Shown here: positions 1 to 8,488 of the stretch, one piece after another
Layout: every line of letters begins with the position of its first letter
How positions within the stretch are numbered: position 1 is the stretch's first letter
NCBI RefSeq assembly: GCF_003269275.1
Contig: NZ_QLTS01000001.1
Span: 714,768-778,767, forward strand
DNA from: Phascolarctobacterium faecium DSM 14760
Lineage (GTDB): Bacteria; Bacillota; Negativicutes; Acidaminococcales; Acidaminococcaceae
DNA: 64,000 bases
Reading direction: 5' to 3'
Program-made: the position numbers and the translations under genes
Notes under the pieces: generated by a model
Told to the model about the DNA's origin: nothing
Database searches by the model: none
What the model saw: the letters and a program-made list of their open reading frames with translations, nothing else

Positions 1-244
1 CTTCCATTTCAATATTATCAACACCGTTGCCGGCGCGGCCAACCACCTTTAAATTAGTGGCGTGCTTATAAAATTCTTCATTGATCTTAGTAACGCTGCG
101 AACTACGATTGCATCATATTCAGGAATGATCTTCAGCAGTTCTTCCCTTTCGATATCAAAACGCACGTCTACATCAAAATCCGGCACTGCCTGCAGCAAA
201 GCCACACCCTTGTCGGAAATTTTTTCAGTTACAATAATTTTCAT
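1..244 (-). CDS. serA: D-3-phosphoglycerate dehydrogenase, N-terminal part (cut by window edge)
   Basis: The first 81 codons of a minus-strand gene start at an ATG at 244-242 and run off the left edge. The product opens MKIIVTEKISDKGVALL and contains the substrate-domain motif VVGRAGNGVDNIE, typical of 3-phosphoglycerate dehydrogenase, the first step of serine biosynthesis (3-phosphoglycerate to 3-phosphohydroxypyruvate, NAD-dependent, cytosolic). A GGAG ribosome-binding site lies about 8 bases upstream. The gene follows a T-box leader whose probable specifier is a serine codon, which agrees with the assignment. The catalytic domain is outside the window, so another 2-hydroxyacid dehydrogenase is formally possible. 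Confidence 0.85.
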   Translation of the reverse strand, partial: MKIIVTEKISDKGVALLQAVPDFDVDVRFDIEREELLKIIPEYDAIVVRSVTKINEEFYKHATNLKVVGRAGNGVDNIEME

Positions 245-526
245 TGTCCATCGCTCCATTCACCTGTAAAATAAAAAACTCCCGGCTTGATCAATTACAA
301 TCAAGGACGAGAGTTCTACTCACGTGGTGCCACCTTTTTTCGCCGCACAGCGCGGCCTCATTGCCGATATATCGGTCGGACCCGGACAGGTTGCTACCCC
401 TGTCTCCTCCGGAGCGGAATTCAGTTTTTAGACGTTACGGCTTGCACTGACCGCCGCTTCTCTTTGCCGCCTGCCAACTTACTTTTCTCCATCGTCGGAT
501 AAATGAACTATGTAATTTTCAAGCTT
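245..526 (-). promoter_or_regulatory. T-box leader upstream of serA
   Basis: The minus-strand leader carries the conserved T-box core GGTGGCACCACG at 324-335, followed by a terminator hairpin with a T tract just before serA. Earlier in the leader, GGAG and CTCC segments can form the base of a stem I whose internal loop contains AAAAGTAAG on one side and TGAATTCCG on the other. This places UCC (418-416, serine) or UUC (419-417, phenylalanine) as specifier; UCC fits the serA target. T-box leaders read uncharged tRNA and prevent termination when the amino acid is scarce. The T-box core is seen directly; the specifier is inferred. Confidence 0.85.
277..315 (-). terminator. T-box intrinsic terminator before serA
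   Basis: Inverted repeat AACTC-CCGGCTTGAT against ATCAAGGACGAGAGTT with a short loop, followed on the minus strand by a T run (278-273). It overlaps the T-box core side, as expected for mutually exclusive terminator and antiterminator structures. Confidence 0.75.
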
Positions 527-532
527 GTATCA

Positions 533-561
533 ATTATAGTCCGACACTTTTGGCTTGTCAA
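533..561 (-). promoter_or_regulatory. Sigma-70 promoter of the serA T-box transcript
   Basis: Minus-strand TTGACA (561-556), 17-base spacer, TATAAT (538-533): a perfect consensus promoter that places the transcript start near 526, just before the T-box stem I. Confidence 0.85.
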
Positions 562-592
562 GCAGCACAAAAATGTTTTTGTGTAATACATC

Positions 593-814
593 TTACAGTT
601 TTTCCAACATTTTTATCAAAGGATAAATACCAACTGTCAAAGCAACAGCCATGCTGACACTGTCAATATCTATTTTGCCAATGTACAGGCTGTTCAGCCC
701 TGCAGCAAAGATCATCGTCAGCCAGAACATAGCGTACAATGCCACAAAAATCTGCACCCACCAGGGCTGCTCCTTATAAAGCGGCTGTTCCTGTTCGTTA
801 TTATTCTCGTTCAT
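593..814 (-). CDS. Small two-helix membrane protein of unknown function
   Basis: A 73-residue product. The ATG at 814-812 has a strong AGGAGG site 7 bases upstream and lies inside the end of rmuC, overlapping it by 14 bases, so the two genes are translationally coupled. The protein has a short acidic, Asn/Gln-rich N terminus, then two hydrophobic segments (about residues 19-39 and 47-65) split by a short GKIDID turn. I do not recognise a family. An upstream in-frame extension exists but lacks a good ribosome-binding site. Function unknown; co-transcription with rmuC is likely. Confidence 0.65.
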   Translation of the reverse strand: MNENNNEQEQPLYKEQPWWVQIFVALYAMFWLTMIFAAGLNSLYIGKIDIDSVSMAVALTVGIYPLIKMLEKL

Positions 815-1988
815 GCAAAACCTCCTCCTGCCACTCCAAAGTATCTTCTTCGTCTTTCCTGCCGTCAAGACGTTTATTGATTACACGGCTGCGTCTGGCT
901 GCAGCGTCGATATGCCCGCTGGCTTCCTGCAGTTTCTTTTTTGTTTTATCGAGCAATAAGCTGAAAGTCACAAAATCCTGCTTAACGGCAGCGATCGTTC
1001 GCCAGACTTCACCAGTACGTTTTTCGATAGCCAAAGTTTTAAAACCCATTTGCAGACTGTTGAGCAGCGCTGCCAAGGTAGTCGGCCCTGCCACGCAAAC
1101 GCGGTACGTTCTCTGCAGCTCATCCAGCAGTCCCGGCAAATTTACCGCTTCGGCAAACAGCCCCTCGATCGGCAAATACATGATCGCAAAATCAGTCGTC
1201 TGCGGCGGACACAAATATTTATTCTGGATATCCCTGGCTTCACTTTTCAGCCGCCGTTCAAGCTGCTTGAGCGCAATATCGGCAGCAGCTGTATCAGCCT
1301 GCTCGCGCGCCTCCAGCAGGCGCTGAAAATCCTCCTGCGGAAATTTAGCATCAATCGGCAGCCATACCGTTTCATCCTTGCTGCCCGGCAGCTTCAGCGC
1401 AAATTCAACCCTTTCCGCACTGCCCTGCTTCACAGCAACATTTTCGGCAAATTGCTCCGGTGCCAGCAAATCACGCAGCAAAACTCCCAGCTGCATTTCG
1501 CCCCAGATACCACGGTTCTTTACATTAGAAAGGATGCGTTTCAAATCGCCGACACCGCCGGCCAGGGTCTGCATTTCACCTAACCCTCGATGAACCTGCT
1601 CCAACCGCAGGCTGACCTGCTGAAAGGATTCTCCCAACCGCCGTTCCAAAGTCGACTGCAGTTTTTCATCAACAGTCAGGCGGATCTGTTCCAAATTAGC
1701 CGCAGTGCTTTCCGTCAGCTTTTCCAGTTTTTTATCCAGCTGCTCTCCCAAACGGTCAGAAGCTGCCTGACTTTCCATTCTGGCCGCACGGGCCAGAGTG
1801 TTTTGTTCGCTGCGCAGATCGCGTACATTCTCATAAAAACGTCGTTCCAGGCTTTCCAGCTGACTGTTCACCTCAGCTCCCAGTTCTTGTCCCTGCTGCC
1901 GCCGTGTCTGCAGAAGCCGCCACAGCATTATGAAAATCACCGCCTGCATTAAAACCAGCAGCAATAATAGTATCGTTTCCACTGTCAT
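801..1988 (-). CDS. rmuC: DNA recombination protein RmuC
   Basis: About 395 residues. An N-terminal membrane helix (about residues 3-23) is followed by a long coiled coil (about 30-150) and the RmuC nuclease-like domain, recognisable from VKNRGIWGEMQLGVLL, LPIDAKFPQEDFQRL and IMYLPIEGLFAEA. RmuC family proteins limit inversions and rearrangements at repeats, and the domain is related to restriction-type nucleases. Length is usual for the family. The start could be ATG at 1988 or an in-frame TTG at 1994; AAGGAAAGAGAG lies upstream of both. A small membrane protein gene overlaps the 3' end. Confidence 0.92.
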   Translation of the reverse strand: MTVETILLLLLVLMQAVIFIMLWRLLQTRRQQGQELGAEVNSQLESLERRFYENVRDLRSEQNTLARAARMESQAASDRLGEQLDKKLEKLTESTAANLEQIRLTVDEKLQSTLERRLGESFQQVSLRLEQVHRGLGEMQTLAGGVGDLKRILSNVKNRGIWGEMQLGVLLRDLLAPEQFAENVAVKQGSAERVEFALKLPGSKDETVWLPIDAKFPQEDFQRLLEAREQADTAAADIALKQLERRLKSEARDIQNKYLCPPQTTDFAIMYLPIEGLFAEAVNLPGLLDELQRTYRVCVAGPTTLAALLNSLQMGFKTLAIEKRTGEVWRTIAAVKQDFVTFSLLLDKTKKKLQEASGHIDAAARRSRVINKRLDGRKDEEDTLEWQEEVLHERE

Positions 1989-2074
1989 AGCCAAACTCTC
2001 TTTCCTTGATATTTATTAATTTATTATAGCAGATTAGCAAGTATTCTACACTGTCTTTTCTTATTTTTACATAT

Positions 2075-2127
2075 TTACGTTACGATCCAGTTGGTGATAT
2101 AATTATTAATAATTAATTGTTTAATTA
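2075..2127 (+). promoter_or_regulatory. Promoter and probable TetR operator of the efflux operon
   Basis: TATAAT at 2098-2103 with a weak -35 (TTACGT, 2075-2080) at 17-base spacing. Directly downstream, over the expected start site, lies the palindrome TAATTAA-TTGT-TTAATTA (2110-2127). An operator at this place would fit autorepression by the TetR product encoded next. The promoter is seen in the sequence; its use by this TetR is inferred. Confidence 0.5.
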
Positions 2128-2148
2128 ATATTCAAAGGAGTGTTCTAT

Positions 2149-2754
2149 ATGAATCCAGTTGAAGCATCTGCCTCTTCAGCAGAAAAAATTCTTTTAGCAG
2201 CAACCGATTTATTTGCAGCTAATCACTTTAATGGCGTTTCCATCAAAGAAATCGCAAAAAAATCCGGGGTCAACAGCGCTTTGATCTCTTACTATTTCGG
2301 CGGCAAAAAAAATCTTTATCAGGAAGTTCTCAACGAACAGTCAAATTTATTTTTAAATCTGATCGCCCGAGTCAGCAGTAAGGACATAGCTCCTCTGGCT
2401 AAGCTGCGCGAATATATCACTGCAATTTCCGAGGTACAGAAGCTGCATCCTCACCGTATCCATCTCATTTACCGCGAGCTTTTGACCCCCACTTTTATGT
2501 GTGACAGCTTTATTAAAAACCGCTTATACAAAATCCATAAATTTATGTCCGAGCTGGTTACAGAAGCCATAGCTGACGGCAGTATCCGTAATAATATGCA
2601 GCCTACACATGTAGCTTTTACTTTGGAAAGCATCATCGTTTTCTTTTTTCTCACACATGATCAGATCCGTGATCTGGGACATTTTGAAAATGGTACTGAA
2701 AGCACTTATTTGGAAGAAGCTTTAAACACTTATTTGTCTTCCATTACCAATTAG
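2149..2754 (+). CDS. TetR family transcriptional regulator
   Basis: A 201-residue protein starting at ATG 2149, 8 bases after AAAGGAG. The N-terminal helix-turn-helix shows the TetR pattern (residues about 10-55: AAEKILLAATDLFA-like entry, GVSIKEIAKKSGVNSALISYYFGGKKNLYQEV). The C-terminal ligand domain resembles the CecR/AcrR-type regulators with a C-terminal DUF1956-like region. It is the first gene before an RND membrane-fusion protein and pump, 17 bases apart, so it most likely represses that operon and is released by a pump substrate. The ligand is unknown. Confidence 0.9.
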   Translation: MNPVEASASSAEKILLAATDLFAANHFNGVSIKEIAKKSGVNSALISYYFGGKKNLYQEVLNEQSNLFLNLIARVSSKDIAPLAKLREYITAISEVQKLHPHRIHLIYRELLTPTFMCDSFIKNRLYKIHKFMSELVTEAIADGSIRNNMQPTHVAFTLESIIVFFFLTHDQIRDLGHFENGTESTYLEEALNTYLSSITN

Positions 2755-2771
2755 TTCAGGAGGGCACCGAC

Positions 2772-3893
2772 ATGTCGATCAAAGAAATTTTCAGCAAGCT
2801 TCCATTTACAAAACGTCATTTGTATATTTTGGCAGCAACAGTGGCTATATTGCTGCTGTACCATATAATCAGCAATGTTTTCGCCAAGCCCGATATAGTA
2901 AAAGAAGTTCCTTATGTCCGTACTGTAACCGTCGGTAAAAAAACTGTCGATAATACATCTTCCTATCCCGGCGAGGTACGCGGTCGTTATGAAAGCGATC
3001 TGGCCTTTCAGGTTGCCGGTAAAATCATCAGCCGCAGCGTCAATTTAGGCGATACAGTAAAAACCGGCGATATCCTGATGCAAATCGACCCCAAAGACAT
3101 CGAGCAGAGTTTTGAAGCCAGCCAGGCAGCTGTAACAGCCGCCGAAGCCAATTATAAGCTGGCCCGCGACAATGCATCCCGTTACACGGCCTTATACAAC
3201 AGCGGTGGTGTCAGCAAAGCCATGATGGAGCAATATAATACGCAGATGGAAGCGGCCGCTTCCAGCCTGCGTCAAGCCCAGGCCCAACTGATCACCAACA
3301 GTAACCAATTATCCTATACGCAGCTTATTGCAGACCATGACGGCGTAGTAGCCAATGTAAGCGGCGAAGTGGGTCAAGTAGTAGCTGCCGGAACTCCTGT
3401 TGTGACAGTTGTCCAAAGCGGCGAACAGGAAATCCAGATCTATGTCCCTGAAAACCATTTGGATAAAATCTATCCTCAACAGTCAGCCAAGATCAATTTC
3501 TGGGCTTTAGAAAACGTTTCGGCAGATGGTTATATCCGCGAAATAGCACCAATGGCTGACAGCGTTACCCGTACCTACAAAGTTCGTGTAGCCGTAACGC
3601 AAATGCCTGCAGCAGTCAAATTGGGGATGACTGCCAAAGTACACCTGCAAAACGGTACTGACAGCAGTATTTTGCTGCCGGCCACCGCCATTTATCAAAC
3701 AGGAGGAAACCCTCAGGTCTGGCTCGTTACCAATAATAAAGTACATACCCATGAAGTTTCTATCGGCGGTTATGAAGGCAATAACGTCAGGATCTCTGAC
3801 GGTCTGCAGCAGGGAGATATCGTCGTTGTCGGCGGCGTCAACAAACTGGCAGAAGACCAAAACGTCCGTCTGGAAGCTGGTGTCAGCCAATGA
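2772..3893 (+). CDS. RND efflux periplasmic adaptor (membrane fusion protein)
   Basis: A 373-residue HlyD/AcrA-family protein. It has one N-terminal membrane anchor (about residues 17-36), a lipoyl half-motif (LAFQVAGKIISRSVNLGDTV), a helical hairpin (about 110-185), the second lipoyl half (LIADHDGVVANVSGEVGQ), and a beta-barrel and membrane-proximal domain ending LAEDQNVRLE. It would link the inner-membrane RND pump to an outer-membrane channel. The stop overlaps the start of the pump gene (ATGA), so the two are translationally coupled. No TolC-like channel gene is in the window. Confidence 0.93.
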   Translation: MSIKEIFSKLPFTKRHLYILAATVAILLLYHIISNVFAKPDIVKEVPYVRTVTVGKKTVDNTSSYPGEVRGRYESDLAFQVAGKIISRSVNLGDTVKTGDILMQIDPKDIEQSFEASQAAVTAAEANYKLARDNASRYTALYNSGGVSKAMMEQYNTQMEAAASSLRQAQAQLITNSNQLSYTQLIADHDGVVANVSGEVGQVVAAGTPVVTVVQSGEQEIQIYVPENHLDKIYPQQSAKINFWALENVSADGYIREIAPMADSVTRTYKVRVAVTQMPAAVKLGMTAKVHLQNGTDSSILLPATAIYQTGGNPQVWLVTNNKVHTHEVSIGGYEGNNVRISDGLQQGDIVVVGGVNKLAEDQNVRLEAGVSQ

Positions 3894-6800
3894 AAAACAA
3901 CTGGGCCGCCTGGTCGATCAAACATAAGCAAATAATTTACTTTTTTATGTTTCTCTGTCTGGTCATGGGCATCTATTCTTATAATTCCTTAGGCCGCAGC
4001 GAAGACCCCAGTTTTACTATCAAGCAAATGGTAGTTTCGGCAGCCTGGCCGGGAGCAACCGCTAAAGAGGTAGAAGAACACCTGACAGACAAGATCGAAA
4101 AACAATTGCAGACAGTACCTAATATTGACAGGATAACCAGCTATTCACGTCCCGGAACTGCTGTTATCAATGTTTATCTGCAGGATACAGTACCGGTCAA
4201 AGAAATCAAACAGCGCTGGCTGGAATTGCGTAATATTGTCAATGATGGCAAAGGTGACTTGCCCGATGGTGCTTTAGGACCGTTTTTCAACGACCGTTTT
4301 GACGACGTCTATGGAAATATCTACGCAGTCACCTCTGACAGCTTCTCCTATGAGGAAATGCGCGTAGTAGCCGAAAATATCAAAGATAAATTCTTTCAGA
4401 TACCTGATGTCAAAAAAGTAGAACTAGTAGGAGTACAGCCTGAAAAAATCTATATCCAGATGTCTAATGCCAAGCTGGCACAGCTGGGCATACCGATCGA
4501 TACACTGGCTTCTACGATCCAGGCAGAAACAGCTGTCACACCGTCCGGCATGGCTGAAAGTGACAGCACTAATACCTATCTGCGTCTGACCGGTTCCCCT
4601 GATACACTGGCCAATATCAGCAATATTCCCATCCAGGCTAATGACCGTACCTTCCGTCTGGGTGATATTGCCGAAATCAAACGCGGCTATGCTGAACCGG
4701 CTGAACCGAAAATGTACTTTAATGGTCAGCCAGCCGTAGGTATCGCCATTTCTATGGAAGACGGCGGTAATAATATCAAATTGGGTGCAAATCTTGATCA
4801 GGCTGTTCGGCAAATCCAACAGGAACTGCCGCTCGGCTTCGAACTGGGACAAGTCGCCAACCAGCCGCAGGTAGTAAAAAACGCCATCGGTGAATTTACC
4901 GACAGCCTGCTTGAAGCCATCCTTATCGTGCTGGCAGTCAGTCTGCTCAGTCTGGGACGGCGCTGCGGCTATGTCATTTCGGTCTGCATACCGCTGGTAC
5001 TTTTAGGAACTTTTATCGGCATGTATGCCATGAACATCGATCTGCACAAAGTATCTCTGGGAGCGCTGATCATTTCTCTGGGCATGCTGGTAGACGATGC
5101 GATCGTTGTCGTCGAGCTGATGGAAGTCAAAATGTCAGAAGGCTGGGAACGCACTAAAGCGGCCAGCTATGCCTTTGAAACCTGTGCCATGCCGCTGCTG
5201 ACAGGTACACTGATTACCTGTACCGGCTTTATGCCGATATTTTTCGCCAAATCCAGTGCCGCCGAATTTGCTTCTTCACTTTTTCCTGTTATCTCAACAG
5301 CACTGCTGCTTTCCTGGGTCATTTCAGCAACTGTAGCGCCTGTTTTGGGACACGCCTGGATCAAGCCTAAACAGCTCATTAACGAAAACGATGTTTACAA
5401 TACTGCTTTTTATAAAAAGTTTCGCAGCGTCCTTTCCTGGTCGATGCTGCACCAGAAAATAGTTATTCTGAGCACGGTCAGTATCTTTATCGGTTCCCTG
5501 TTATTAGTCCCGCTGATCAAGCAGGAATTTTTTCCGGCTTCTGTGCGCCCTGAACTTCTGGTAGAGCTCAATTTACTTGAAGGCAGCAGTATCAAAGCCA
5601 CGGATGAAGCCGCCCTGAAACTGACCAATATGCTGAAGGATAATCCTGATGTTGAAAGCATCGGTTCTTATGTTGGAAAAAGTGCTCCGCGTTTCGTCCT
5701 CGTAATGGACCCTGTCCAACCGCGTAACAATTATGCACAGCTGGTAGTAGTTGCTAAAGATATTGATGCCCGTAAACGTTTAGAACCGCAAATACGCGAG
5801 CTTGTAGCAGCTAATCTCCCCAATGTCGTCAGTTATTCACGTTCTATCCCGCTGGGTCCGCCGGCAGCTTATCCTGTGATGCTGCGCGTAACCGGTCCGG
5901 ATGACAATATTGTTAAAGAATATGCCCAAAAAGTACGCACAGTTATGGCTCAGAATCCAGCCGTGACCATGACGCGTTTCGATTGGATGGAGCAAAACGG
6001 AGCTGCTAAACTTACCATCGACAACGATAAACTGCGGCAGATGGGATTGAGCCGTAAAGAAGTCGCCACTGCTTTGCAGGCCGAAATTTCCGGTTATACC
6101 GTAGCTCAATATCTGGAAGGAGACCAGGCTATTGACATGGTTTTCCGTCTGCAGCCTGTTGACCGCTCTACCGTCACCGAGCTTGAGACCTTAACTATCC
6201 CCACATCTGCAGGTGCGGTGCCGTTGTCACAGGTAGCCCGTCTCAGTTACGAATCAGAAAACGGTATGATCTGGCGCCGTAACCTGCTGCCGACAATCAC
6301 TGTCTGCGGCGGTATCGGCGAAGGCGTTACCGGCAACGATATCACGCAGCAGGTTTACGATGACCTTGCAGAACTGAGGCAAAATCTTCCGAATGGCGTT
6401 ACGATCGAAATCGGAGGCAGTTTGGAAGACAGCGCTAAAACTTTAGGTTATCTGTTAGAACCTGTACCTGTAATGCTGCTGCTCATGATGATACTCCTGA
6501 TGCTGCAGCTGAAAGATATCCGCAAGCTGTTTATCATTCTTTGTACAGCACCGCTTGGCGTAACAGGCGTTATGCTGGGATTGATAATTTTCAACGCACC
6601 GCTTGGTTTTATGGCCGAACTTGGTATCCTGGCCCTGACTGGTATCATCATTCGTAATTCTGTCGTGCTGATAGATCAGATAGACCTGCATTTGCAGGCC
6701 GGCAAATCTCCCTGGGAATCCGTACTGGAATCAGCTATCGTACGTTTCCGCCCTATTATGCTGGCTGCACTTACAACGATCCTGGGACTGATACCGATGT

Positions 6801-6925
6801 TTACCAGCCCCTTCTGGAATTCGATGGCCGTAGCTATTGCCTGTGGGCTGTCCGCTGCTACATTGCTGACCTTGATCGTATTGCCGGTCATCTATGCGGC
6901 TGTTTTTAAAATCAAACCCGAATAA
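3890..6925 (+). CDS. RND efflux pump, inner-membrane permease (AcrB/HAE1-like)
   Basis: 1011 residues, the usual length for a hydrophobe/amphiphile-type RND pump. The two-fold repeat is clear: TM1 near residues 15-33, a large periplasmic loop with porter-domain motifs (AAWPGATAKEVEEHL), TM2-TM6 including the proton-relay segment SLGMLVDDAIVVVE, then a second loop and TM8-TM12 with ALTGIIIRNSVVLIDQI. It exports drugs or other amphiphiles with proton motive force. It is the last gene of the TetR operon and is followed by a strong bidirectional terminator. Substrate range cannot be read from sequence. Confidence 0.95.
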   Translation: MKNNWAAWSIKHKQIIYFFMFLCLVMGIYSYNSLGRSEDPSFTIKQMVVSAAWPGATAKEVEEHLTDKIEKQLQTVPNIDRITSYSRPGTAVINVYLQDTVPVKEIKQRWLELRNIVNDGKGDLPDGALGPFFNDRFDDVYGNIYAVTSDSFSYEEMRVVAENIKDKFFQIPDVKKVELVGVQPEKIYIQMSNAKLAQLGIPIDTLASTIQAETAVTPSGMAESDSTNTYLRLTGSPDTLANISNIPIQANDRTFRLGDIAEIKRGYAEPAEPKMYFNGQPAVGIAISMEDGGNNIKLGANLDQAVRQIQQELPLGFELGQVANQPQVVKNAIGEFTDSLLEAILIVLAVSLLSLGRRCGYVISVCIPLVLLGTFIGMYAMNIDLHKVSLGALIISLGMLVDDAIVVVELMEVKMSEGWERTKAASYAFETCAMPLLTGTLITCTGFMPIFFAKSSAAEFASSLFPVISTALLLSWVISATVAPVLGHAWIKPKQLINENDVYNTAFYKKFRSVLSWSMLHQKIVILSTVSIFIGSLLLVPLIKQEFFPASVRPELLVELNLLEGSSIKATDEAALKLTNMLKDNPDVESIGSYVGKSAPRFVLVMDPVQPRNNYAQLVVVAKDIDARKRLEPQIRELVAANLPNVVSYSRSIPLGPPAAYPVMLRVTGPDDNIVKEYAQKVRTVMAQNPAVTMTRFDWMEQNGAAKLTIDNDKLRQMGLSRKEVATALQAEISGYTVAQYLEGDQAIDMVFRLQPVDRSTVTELETLTIPTSAGAVPLSQVARLSYESENGMIWRRNLLPTITVCGGIGEGVTGNDITQQVYDDLAELRQNLPNGVTIEIGGSLEDSAKTLGYLLEPVPVMLLLMMILLMLQLKDIRKLFIILCTAPLGVTGVMLGLIIFNAPLGFMAELGILALTGIIIRNSVVLIDQIDLHLQAGKSPWESVLESAIVRFRPIMLAALTTILGLIPMFTSPFWNSMAVAIACGLSAATLLTLIVLPVIYAAVFKIKPE

Positions 6926-6930
6926 ATAAA

Positions 6931-6971
6931 ATAAAGCAGACTGCGAGCTACAGCTCGCAGTCTGCTTTATT
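6931..6971. terminator. Bidirectional terminator between RND pump and XRE gene
   Basis: AATAAAGCAGACTGCGAGC pairs with GCTCGCAGTCTGCTTTATT around a 3-4 base loop, with A runs on one side and T runs on the other. It separates the convergent efflux operon and XRE gene. Confidence 0.9.
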
Positions 6972-6983
6972 ATTGCAACAGCT

Positions 6984-7310
6984 TTAATCCTTTTTCAAAA
7001 TAACACGTGCCAGTTTGCAAATAACCTTTAATTCTTCCATATCGGCTCTTTCAAGCACTGTTTTCAACTCATCATTAAAAATAACCTGACTGTTGCTGAC
7101 AGTATCACTCAAAAATTCATCAACAGAAGTGTTCAAGGCATTAGCTATGGCAACCAGTGTCTCCAGTCCAATTTTAGTATGAGCAGTTTCAATATTGCTC
7201 ATATGCGGTTTGGAAATGCCGATCTTCTCTGCCAGATCTTTCTGCAGAACACCTTGCTTGATCCTCGTCAATTTGATTCTTTTGCCGATGGAACAGTAAT
7301 CAATCATCAT
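6984..7310 (-). CDS. XRE family helix-turn-helix regulator
   Basis: A 108-residue protein with a Cro/CI-type helix-turn-helix at residues 8-63 (KRIKLTRIKQGVLQKDLAEKIG, SKPHMSNIETAHTKIGLETL). The C-terminal tail of about 40 residues (ELKTVLERADMEELKVICKL) could dimerise. The ATG at 7310 is 8 bases after GGGGAGG. It is monocistronic and surrounded by AT-rich intergenic DNA; no target is evident. There are no phage genes nearby, so a host regulator of the SinR/SlrR type is likelier than a prophage repressor. Confidence 0.85.
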   Translation of the reverse strand: MMIDYCSIGKRIKLTRIKQGVLQKDLAEKIGISKPHMSNIETAHTKIGLETLVAIANALNTSVDEFLSDTVSNSQVIFNDELKTVLERADMEELKVICKLARVILKKD

Positions 7311-7494
7311 GAATAAGCCTCCCCATATATTTTCCTAATATTCATATTAGCATATAAATTTCACTATCAGGTATGCAAAATTTGCTATGCATAAATTATA
7401 TAACATAAAATTTAATTTTGTAAAGTTCTTGAACCCTATTTATTGTTTATTTTTGATGTTTATATACTAGAGTATATTGAAATTAACAAAAATT

Positions 7495-7517
7495 AAAGCA
7501 CAACCCAGTTGTGCTTT
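7495..7517 (-). terminator. Terminator at the end of the aromatic operon
   Basis: AAAGCACAA-CTGGG-TTGTGCTTT hairpin followed on the minus strand by AATTTTTGTT. It lies about 45 bases after the aroQ stop. The remaining AT-rich DNA up to the XRE gene (7311-7494) shows no gene. Confidence 0.8.
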
Positions 7518-7559
7518 ACATCTTTTACATCTTTTACTTCTTTTTCAGTTTTTATAAGC

Positions 7560-7991
7560 TTAACCCTTTTCCGCCAGCGCTCTGAGCGCTAAAGCATAAC
7601 CCTGGAAACCCAACCCGCATATCTGCCCCAGGCAGGCAGCAGCCGTTACTGATCTATGCCGAAATTCTTCCCTGGCATGGATATTGCTCAAATGCACTTC
7701 TATCGTCGGCAAAGCCACTGCTTTTATAGCATCCAGCAAAGCTACACTGTAATGCGTCAATGCCGCAGGATTGATAACGATACCGTCAAATTTTCCATAA
7801 GCCTGCTGGATCAGCGTGACTAATTCACCTTCAAAATTACTTTGCCTTACTTCTACTTCCACATTTAATGCCGCAGCTTCCTGCCCGATATATTCACACA
7901 AGGCTGCATAATCCTGTTGACCATAAATATTTTTTTCACGTACGCCCAACATATTGATATTCGGACCATTCAAAACCAAAATTTTTTTCAT
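7560..7991 (-). CDS. aroQ: 3-dehydroquinate dehydratase, type II
   Basis: 143 residues, the normal size for the type II enzyme, which converts 3-dehydroquinate to 3-dehydroshikimate in the cytosol. Family motifs are present in order: ILVLNGPNINMLGVREKNIYG with the catalytic Tyr, EVRQSNFEGELV, GIVINPAALTHYSVALLDA, and VEVHLSNIHAREEFRHRSV with the catalytic His and Arg. It is the last gene of the aromatic operon; its ATG overlaps the aroK stop as ATGA. Confidence 0.96.
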   Translation of the reverse strand: MKKILVLNGPNINMLGVREKNIYGQQDYAALCEYIGQEAAALNVEVEVRQSNFEGELVTLIQQAYGKFDGIVINPAALTHYSVALLDAIKAVALPTIEVHLSNIHAREEFRHRSVTAAACLGQICGLGFQGYALALRALAEKG

Positions 7992-8488
7992 CAGCTTTCT
8001 CTCCTTGCCAACTCCAGTAATGCCTGTAACGCTGCTTCCCGCTCACCGTTATTATCTATGATATGATCGTGATACCTGCGGTATAGTTCGATTCGTTCCG
8101 CATACAAGTCAAAAACTTTCTGCCGCCCTGCTGCTAATAAAGGGCGGCTTTCTGTATCTATGTCCTGTACAATTTTTTCTGGCAGCCTGTCTATAAAAAC
8201 GATAATGCCGCCGTTTTTTAATACCTCGATATTCTCTGAGCGTTTGACTACACCGCCGCCGGCAGCGATCACACACCCTTCCAATTCTGACAGATGCCTG
8301 ACTGCCCTGGTTTCAGCATCGCGGAAGCACGCTTCGCTGACTGCGAACAGCTCCTTGATAGTCTTGCCTTCCAGCTTTTCAAGCACATTATCAGCATCAT
8401 AAAAAGGACGCTTCAGATGCTGCGCCAACAATCTGCCCAAAGTTGATTTCCCGCAGCCCGGCATTCCGATCAAGACGATATTTTTCAT
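7991..8488 (-). CDS. aroK: Shikimate kinase
   Basis: 165 residues. The Walker A motif GMPGCGKSTLGRLLA (residues 8-22) is followed by the shikimate-binding DADNVLE, FRDAE and AAGGGVV segments and the lid-region arginine (TESRPLL). It phosphorylates shikimate to shikimate 3-phosphate with ATP. Stop and start codons overlap those of aroQ and aroE, so the end of the operon is tightly coupled. Confidence 0.95.
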   Translation of the reverse strand: MKNIVLIGMPGCGKSTLGRLLAQHLKRPFYDADNVLEKLEGKTIKELFAVSEACFRDAETRAVRHLSELEGCVIAAGGGVVKRSENIEVLKNGGIIVFIDRLPEKIVQDIDTESRPLLAAGRQKVFDLYAERIELYRRYHDHIIDNNGEREAALQALLELARRES

